Positions 4,406 through 8,379 of a stretch of DNA of 8,379 nt are shown piece by piece. The stretch is from Planctomycetia bacterium (GTDB taxonomy: Bacteria; Planctomycetota; Planctomycetia; Pirellulales; UBA1268). The notes under the pieces were generated by a model, which had not been told where the DNA came from, made no database searches, and worked only from the letters and a program-made list of their open reading frames with translations. The stretch covers positions 1 through 8,379 of the forward strand of contig RFUD01000086.1 in assembly GCA_009923125.1 (NCBI GenBank). The letters run 5' to 3'. A program made the position numbers and the translations under genes. Numbering within the stretch: position 1 is the stretch's first letter; each line of letters starts with the position of its first letter.

Positions 4406-6603
4406 ATCAGTCCCGCGTGTGACAGCCAGTTCCAGATCCAGGGCTGGGTCCACGGGCTCCAGGTCGGGTAGGCGACCGATACCACCGACAGGCCGAGCAG
4501 CAAGAGCGCGATGCCGCGTCCCAGCCGATTGGCCGACAGCCGATCGGCGGCCGGCACGACCGCCGTCGCCCACAGCGGCGCGAGCCAGAACACCCAGCGG
4601 AAGCCGCTCGACACACCGCCGTAGTTGCGGTCGATCTGCGGCCGCGACAGGTAAAACAGCAGCACCACCGCGGTGACCAGGGCGATGGCCAGCGCGAGCG
4701 AGCGCTCGCCGGGCCGCCGGTCGCGGGCCGCGAGTGCGGCCAGTCCGGGGATCACCAGCAGCCACGCCGGCGTCAACGACAGGATGCCGTGATGGCCGAC
4801 GAGTGCGTGCCAGGCGTAGGTCGCCGCCGAGGGCTCGCCGCGATCGACGCCCTGGGGATCGCGCCAGTAGCTCGTCAGCACCTTGCCGTTGGAGAGCCGG
4901 AACGAGTAGTCGTACCAGTTGTCGGTGCCCGAGCGGTGCGCGTAGGCCGGCAGCGGGGTGCCGTGGGCCACCCAGTTCGTGCCCAGCGCGGCGACGGCGA
5001 CAAGGGCCGCCGCGGGCACGGCCGCGGTGAACGTCCGCCGCAGATCCGCGGCCCCCAGGAGCGCGAGCACGGCCGCGCACCAGGCGAGGGCGGGAAGTTC
5101 GAACGCCGCCGCCAGTGCCGCCGCGAATCCGGCGGCCGCGAACACCGCCTGCGTGCGGACGCCGTCGCACCGCACCCGCCGCAGGTACCAGGCGCTGGCC
5201 GCCGCACAGGCCGCCGCCGGCAGGTGGTTGGTGAACACGACGGCGAACGTCGTGAGGAGCGTGCCGGCGGCGGCGAGCGCGGCCGTCCACAACCGGCCCC
5301 AGTCGGTCGATCCGGTGACCTCCACGAGCCGGAACGTGTACAGCATCATGACGAGCAGCGGCCCGAGTCCGAACAACACCATCAGCGGGCGGCCGAGTTC
5401 GAAGGGATGGTCGCCGAGCGTCCAGCCGGTGAGCCTGTGGAGCAGCCAGTAGGGCCCGGCGCAGAGCACCGAGAGCAGGGGCGGCTTGCTCGAGTACATC
5501 CGCGGACGGCCGCCCGCGTCGGCATGCACCACGGCGTCGATCGTGTCCCAGCCCGGCTCGACCACGAGGTCGTCGATCGCGAACGTGCCGCGCTCCACGA
5601 GCGCGCGGATCGTGAGCCAGCGGCTGCGATCGTTGGCGGACAGGAACGGGCGCAGGAGCCGTTTCTCGCGCTCGATGCGGGCCCGGATCTCGCCGGCGTC
5701 GGCGGGCAGGCCGGCCGCGGCCGCCGCGGCGACCGCGTCGGACACCAGCCGCTTCTCCAGCGCGAGCCTGTCGATGCTGGCGACGGCACCGATCCGGCCG
5801 AGCACCGCGCCGGCGGCGAGCGTGGCGAGCAGCACGTACAGGCTGCGGCGCAACCGTCCCCGCGACATGGCCCGCGGCGGGCGGGCGGCCGCCGGCGACA
5901 TGCCGCGCGTCCGAAACGCCACCCGTGCCAGGTCGTACAGGCCGGCGAAGAACCGCAGGAATCCATACTTCGACCGGCCGCGCACGCGCGGCCGGTGGTG
6001 CACGGGCATCTCCACCGCCCGGAAGCCCCGTGCGGCGGCGAACACCGGGATGAACCGGTGCATGCCGGCGTCGAGCGGCAGGCCCTCGGCCACCTCGCGG
6101 CGGAACGCCTTGAGACCGCAGTTGTGGTCGTGCAGGTGCAGGCCGGTGACGAGGCCGACGAGCGCGTTGAAGACCCGCGAGGGGATCGTCTTGTGCCAGG
6201 GGTCGAGACGTGGTGTCTTCCAGCCGTTGACCAGGTCGACCCTGGCCCCGCCGTCCGCGGACCGCTCGAGCCGCGCCAGCATCGCCGGAATCCCGGCCGG
6301 ATCATCCTGGCCGTCACCGTCGAGCATCACGATGGAGCGGCCGCGGCAGCGGGCGAAACCCGCCGCCAGGGCCGCCGACTTCCCGCGGCCCGTGGCGTGC
6401 CGGATGCCGACCACGCGTGGGTCGGCGGTGGCGGCGGCCTCGATTTCCGCCCATGACGAGTCGGTCGAGCCGTCGTCGATGACGAACAGTTCCCAGGGCC
6501 GGCCCGCCGCGTCGAGCGTGGAGCGGATCTCCTCGATCAGCGGGCCGATGTTGCCCGCTTCGTCGCGCACCGGAATCACGAGCGAGACATCGGGCATGGG
6601 CAT
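4393..6603 (-). CDS. Two-domain glycosyltransferase: GT2 (polyprenyl-phosphate sugar synthase-like) fused to GT-C-like membrane domain
   Basis: 736 residues. Domain 1 (about 1-232) is a cytoplasmic GT2 enzyme of the DPM1/polyprenyl-phosphate type: VSLVIPVRDEAGNI (6-19), DDGSTDSS (43-50), metal-binding DGDGQDDP (95-102), the PSRVFNALVGLVTG and HDHNCGLKAFRREV segments, and GRSKYGFLRF (209-218). Domain 2 (about 254-727) has roughly 11-12 hydrophobic segments. After its first helix comes a loop of about 95 residues with NDRSRW (324-329) and SKPPLLSVL (372-380), which resemble the acidic DE-xRY and KPPL motifs of ArnT/PMT GT-C enzymes; Asp325 is the candidate catalytic residue. Inferred role: make a lipid-linked sugar and transfer it on the outer face. 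Acceptor and sugar are unknown. ATG 6603 is chosen over ATG 6597 and an upstream GTG (6732) because the GT2 fold begins at once; no Shine-Dalgarno is seen. An internal ATG (5868) could restart domain 2. Confidence 0.88.
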   Translation of the reverse strand: MPMPDVSLVIPVRDEAGNIGPLIEEIRSTLDAAGRPWELFVIDDGSTDSSWAEIEAAATADPRVVGIRHATGRGKSAALAAGFARCRGRSIVMLDGDGQDDPAGIPAMLARLERSADGGARVDLVNGWKTPRLDPWHKTIPSRVFNALVGLVTGLHLHDHNCGLKAFRREVAEGLPLDAGMHRFIPVFAAARGFRAVEMPVHHRPRVRGRSKYGFLRFFAGLYDLARVAFRTRGMSPAAARPPRAMSRGRLRRSLYVLLATLAAGAVLGRIGAVASIDRLALEKRLVSDAVAAAAAAGLPADAGEIRARIEREKRLLRPFLSANDRSRWLTIRALVERGTFAIDDLVVEPGWDTIDAVVHADAGGRPRMYSSKPPLLSVLCAGPYWLLHRLTGWTLGDHPFELGRPLMVLFGLGPLLVMMLYTFRLVEVTGSTDWGRLWTAALAAAGTLLTTFAVVFTNHLPAAACAAASAWYLRRVRCDGVRTQAVFAAAGFAAALAAAFELPALAWCAAVLALLGAADLRRTFTAAVPAAALVAVAALGTNWVAHGTPLPAYAHRSGTDNWYDYSFRLSNGKVLTSYWRDPQGVDRGEPSAATYAWHALVGHHGILSLTPAWLLVIPGLAALAARDRRPGERSLALAIALVTAVVLLFYLSRPQIDRNYGGVSSGFRWVFWLAPLWATAVVPAADRLSANRLGRGIALLLLGLSVVSVAYPTWSPWTQPWIWNWLSHAGLIHPS

Positions 6604-6791
6604 GGCGGTCGCGGGACACGAAGGGGCGACCGAGGGGGCGACCGGCGGAGCCGGCAGCGGTCGTCGGATACGAGGATACCCATCCGGCCCGCGACGTGGC
6701 AGGCTGGCGCGGGATCCGGCCGCGGCATACACTTGGCGATGCCGACGGGTCCCCGGACCGGAACTTCGGCCGGCCCATCACAGGAGCACGC
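6604..6791. other. Divergent intergenic region, no gene recognised
   Basis: 188 bases between the glycosyltransferase start and the AI-2E-family gene. It must hold both genes' upstream signals, but I see no convincing -35/-10 pair. A small repeat, GGATAC-GA-GGATAC, lies at 6666-6679. The minus-strand frame of the glycosyltransferase is open through 6732 but gives only a Pro/Arg-rich sequence. Confidence 0.5.
6782..6786 (+). promoter_or_regulatory. Shine-Dalgarno site that fixes the AI-2E family gene start
   Basis: AGGAG is 5 bases before ATG 6792. The frame is open to 6696 upstream, but the sequence there is not hydrophobic and lacks a ribosome site, so 6792 is taken as the start. Confidence 0.75.
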
Positions 6792-7901
6792 ATGACGAGA
6801 CTCGTTTCCCTGGGGGTGATCCTCGGGTTGATCGCCGTCTTCGGCCTGCTCTCGCTGCGGGTGATGTCGAGCTTCCTGCTGCCGCTGCTGCTGGCGGCGA
6901 TGCTGGTCGTCGTGTTCGGGCCGCTGCACCGCTGGCTCCGCGATCGCCTGCTGGCGCCGGAGTGGGTCACGGCCGGACTCACGACGCTGTTCGTGCTGCT
7001 GATCGTGCTCGTGCCGCTGTTCCTGCTCGTGGCCCGGGCCGGCGGCGAGGCGGTCGCCATGCTGCGGGCCCCGGACGGACTCAAGCTCGATGCGAACGTG
7101 CTCGGCGGGCTCGTCGAGACGGTGAACAACGCGACGGGGCTGCACGTCACCGCCGAAGCGGTCAATGCGGAACTGCGTCGCCTGGCCGAGGACTGGATCG
7201 GGCCGATCGCCGCCCGCACCCCGGTCGTGATCGTGAAGCTCGTGATCGGCCTCGTCGTGATGACGGTGGCCCTGTTCTATTTCCTCGCGGACGGCCGACG
7301 GATGCTCGCGGCCGTCACGCGGCTCATTCCGCTGGACGTCCGCTACCAGTGGCAGCTGCTGGAGGAGTTCGAGGAGGTGAGCCGGGCCGTCGTGTCCTCG
7401 ACGCTGCTCGCGGCCCTCGTGCAGGCGATGCTCGCCGGCATCGGCTTCTCGGTGGCGGGGCTCAAGGGCGTGTTCCTGCTCACTCTCCTGACCTTCTTCG
7501 GAGCCCTCGTCCCGTTCGTGGGCGCCGCGGCCGTGTGGGGCACCGCGAGCCTGTACCTGCTGTTTTTCGTGAAGGACACCTGGACCGCCGCGGGCCTGGC
7601 CGCCTGGGGCGCGTGCGTCGTGTCCACCGTGGACAACGTGATCAAGCCGATCGTCCTCCATGGCCAGTCGAAGCTCCATCCGCTGCTCGCCCTGCTCAGC
7701 GTGCTCGGGGGCGTCGGGGCGCTCGGGCCGATCGGGATCTTCGTCGGACCGATCGCCGTGGCGTTCCTGCAGGCGGCCCTGACGATGCTCCAGACCGAAC
7801 TCGATCACTTGTCCGGGGGAAACGGCCCCGTGGCCGCCGGTGACGCCGCGTCGGCCACGGCAGTTGCACAAACGCCTGCCGGCAGGGTGAAATCCTCCTG
7901 A
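6792..7901 (+). CDS. AI-2E transporter (PerM/YdiK/TqsA) family membrane protein
   Basis: 369-residue polytopic inner-membrane protein. Layout matches the family: paired N-terminal helices (5-21 and 24-42), a third helix (62-81), a soluble stretch (about 83-143) with LGGLVETVNNATGL, then a run of helices (144-165, 203-223, 227-245, 247-260, 264-280, 297-335). Family hallmarks are VALFYFLADGRRM (159-171), the FFGALVPFVGA segment, VDNVIKPIVLHG (280-291) and GGVGALGPIGIFVGP (306-320). The tail after 338 is a low-complexity cytoplasmic extension. Members have been linked to autoinducer-2 export, Na+/H+ antiport and general efflux; substrate here is unknown, and the family name should not be read as proof of quorum sensing. 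The next gene starts 28 bases downstream, probably in the same transcript. Confidence 0.93.
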   Translation: MTRLVSLGVILGLIAVFGLLSLRVMSSFLLPLLLAAMLVVVFGPLHRWLRDRLLAPEWVTAGLTTLFVLLIVLVPLFLLVARAGGEAVAMLRAPDGLKLDANVLGGLVETVNNATGLHVTAEAVNAELRRLAEDWIGPIAARTPVVIVKLVIGLVVMTVALFYFLADGRRMLAAVTRLIPLDVRYQWQLLEEFEEVSRAVVSSTLLAALVQAMLAGIGFSVAGLKGVFLLTLLTFFGALVPFVGAAAVWGTASLYLLFFVKDTWTAAGLAAWGACVVSTVDNVIKPIVLHGQSKLHPLLALLSVLGGVGALGPIGIFVGPIAVAFLQAALTMLQTELDHLSGGNGPVAAGDAASATAVAQTPAGRVKSS

Positions 7902-7929
7902 CATCCGCCCGCTTCCGGAGCCCCCGCCC

Positions 7930-8379
7930 ATGGTCATGAAGATGGTGTTCCTGCTCGCCGGCCTGCTCGCGACCGGCATCGAGACGGCCTACGTGCCGAC
8001 GGAGGAGGGCAGCGGCGAATACCTCGTGCGGGTCGAGCCGGACCTCGTGCGGAACGCGAGCCCGTACACGTTCACCAGCGACGTGCCGCCCGAGTCGCGG
8101 AACGTGCGCCGCGTGAAGATCTACGTCGCCGACTCGTGGCCCGCGGCGGTGGAGCGGTCGATCGTGGAGGCGGAGAAACGGCCGCGGGCCGCGCCCGTCG
8201 CCGCGGTCGCCCCGACCCGGCTCGTCGATGCGGAGCCGAAGGCATCGATGGCGGACAAGCCCTGGGGCTGGCTGATCGGGAGCCTGATCGCGCTGTTCCT
8301 GTCGCTGGGCCTCAACGTGTTCCTCGGCATGCTGCTGGCGCAGATGCGGCAGCGGTACGTGCGCGATCTCGGCGAGGCC
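7930..8379 (+). CDS. Unrecognised membrane-anchored protein, N-terminal part (3' end outside window)
   Basis: The frame is open from ATG 7930 to the right edge (150 codons), with GGAG (7917-7920) 9 bases upstream. I do not recognise the family. Residues 1-20 (MVMKMVFLLAGLLATGIETA) look like a signal peptide or short anchor. Residues 21-75 contain alternating strand-like segments (GEYLVRVEPDLV; VRRVKIYVADSW). A Pro/Ala-rich charged linker (82-110) precedes a hydrophobic helix, PWGWLIGSLIALFLSLGLNV and beyond (111-137), followed by basic MRQRYVRD. Inferred topology: an exported 90-residue domain tethered by a C-terminal membrane helix. In-frame ATGs at 7936 and 7942 are alternative starts. It follows the AI-2E-family gene by 28 bases on the same strand, so an operon is likely. 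How much is missing cannot be told. Confidence 0.75.
   Translation, partial: MVMKMVFLLAGLLATGIETAYVPTEEGSGEYLVRVEPDLVRNASPYTFTSDVPPESRNVRRVKIYVADSWPAAVERSIVEAEKRPRAAPVAAVAPTRLVDAEPKASMADKPWGWLIGSLIALFLSLGLNVFLGMLLAQMRQRYVRDLGEA

Noticed and set aside
4789..6456. Long plus-strand open frame (555 codons) opposite the glycosyltransferase
   Set aside because: Arg/Gly/His-rich translation with no motif or fold signature; a typical antisense shadow of a GC-rich gene whose own strand shows clear GT2 and membrane motifs.
5486..7843. Very long plus-strand open frame (785 codons) spanning two genes
   Set aside because: It runs antisense to the glycosyltransferase and out of frame with the AI-2E-family gene, both of which are well supported; the translation is low-complexity Arg/Ala/Pro.
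7875..7886. 12-bp palindrome CCTGCCGGCAGG near the end of the AI-2E-family gene
   Set aside because: It lies in coding sequence, has no loop or T-run, and its sequence is composition-driven; without a genome-wide repeat search it is not interpretable.
6792..7901. Interpretation of the AI-2E-family gene as evidence of quorum sensing
   Set aside because: The family is broad and includes antiporters and uncharacterised exporters; no luxS or signal-receptor gene is present in the window.
6576..7979. Minus-strand open frame opposite the AI-2E-family gene
   Set aside because: The translation is rich in Gln, Glu, His and Arg without recognisable features, as expected for the complement of a Leu/Val-rich membrane protein.

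Overview
The window is a very GC-rich, densely packed bacterial chromosome segment, most likely from a planctomycete. The phylum call is an inference from family resemblance, not from a marker gene. It rests on three things: a small helix-turn-helix-like protein (2531-2884) of a type I associate with Planctomycetes, a large membrane-domain family with the same association (inside 4393-6603), and mixed use of Shine-Dalgarno sites. No phage, transposon, CRISPR array or insertion sequence is visible. Most of the content is core chromosomal.

Layout. 1-468 (+): the 3' end of rnpA followed by yidD, a common pair downstream of rpmH. 453-1660 (-): fabI and a Nudix hydrolase, joined by a GTGA stop/start overlap and preceded by a candidate promoter. 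1792-1865 (+): tRNA-Lys(CUU) with its own candidate promoter. 1927-2379 (-): a small SRPBCC-fold protein. 2415-2468: an AT-rich island holding candidate divergent promoters and a 13-bp palindrome. 2531-2884 (+): the small basic helix-turn-helix-like protein. 2917-3549 (-): a NarL/LuxR-type response regulator. 3602-4405 (+): an RluA-type pseudouridine synthase. 4393-6603 (-): a large two-part glycosyltransferase. 6792-7901 (+): an AI-2E/PerM-family membrane protein. 7930-8379 (+): the start of an unrecognised membrane-anchored protein that runs off the window.

How the genes work together. rnpA/yidD serve tRNA processing and membrane-protein insertion. fabI serves fatty-acid elongation, with the Nudix enzyme translated behind it. 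The tRNA and the pseudouridine synthase belong to translation. The response regulator has no sensor kinase here.

The most unusual gene is 4393-6603. A cytoplasmic GT2 domain like dolichol/polyprenyl-phosphate sugar synthases is fused in frame to a multi-pass domain with GT-C (ArnT/PMT-like) hallmarks. One polypeptide could therefore both make a lipid-linked sugar and use it on the outer face of the membrane. The second point of interest is the small helix-turn-helix-like protein behind a palindrome-bearing divergent promoter region. I see no convincing evidence of a wholly new multi-gene system; these two are the leads worth following.
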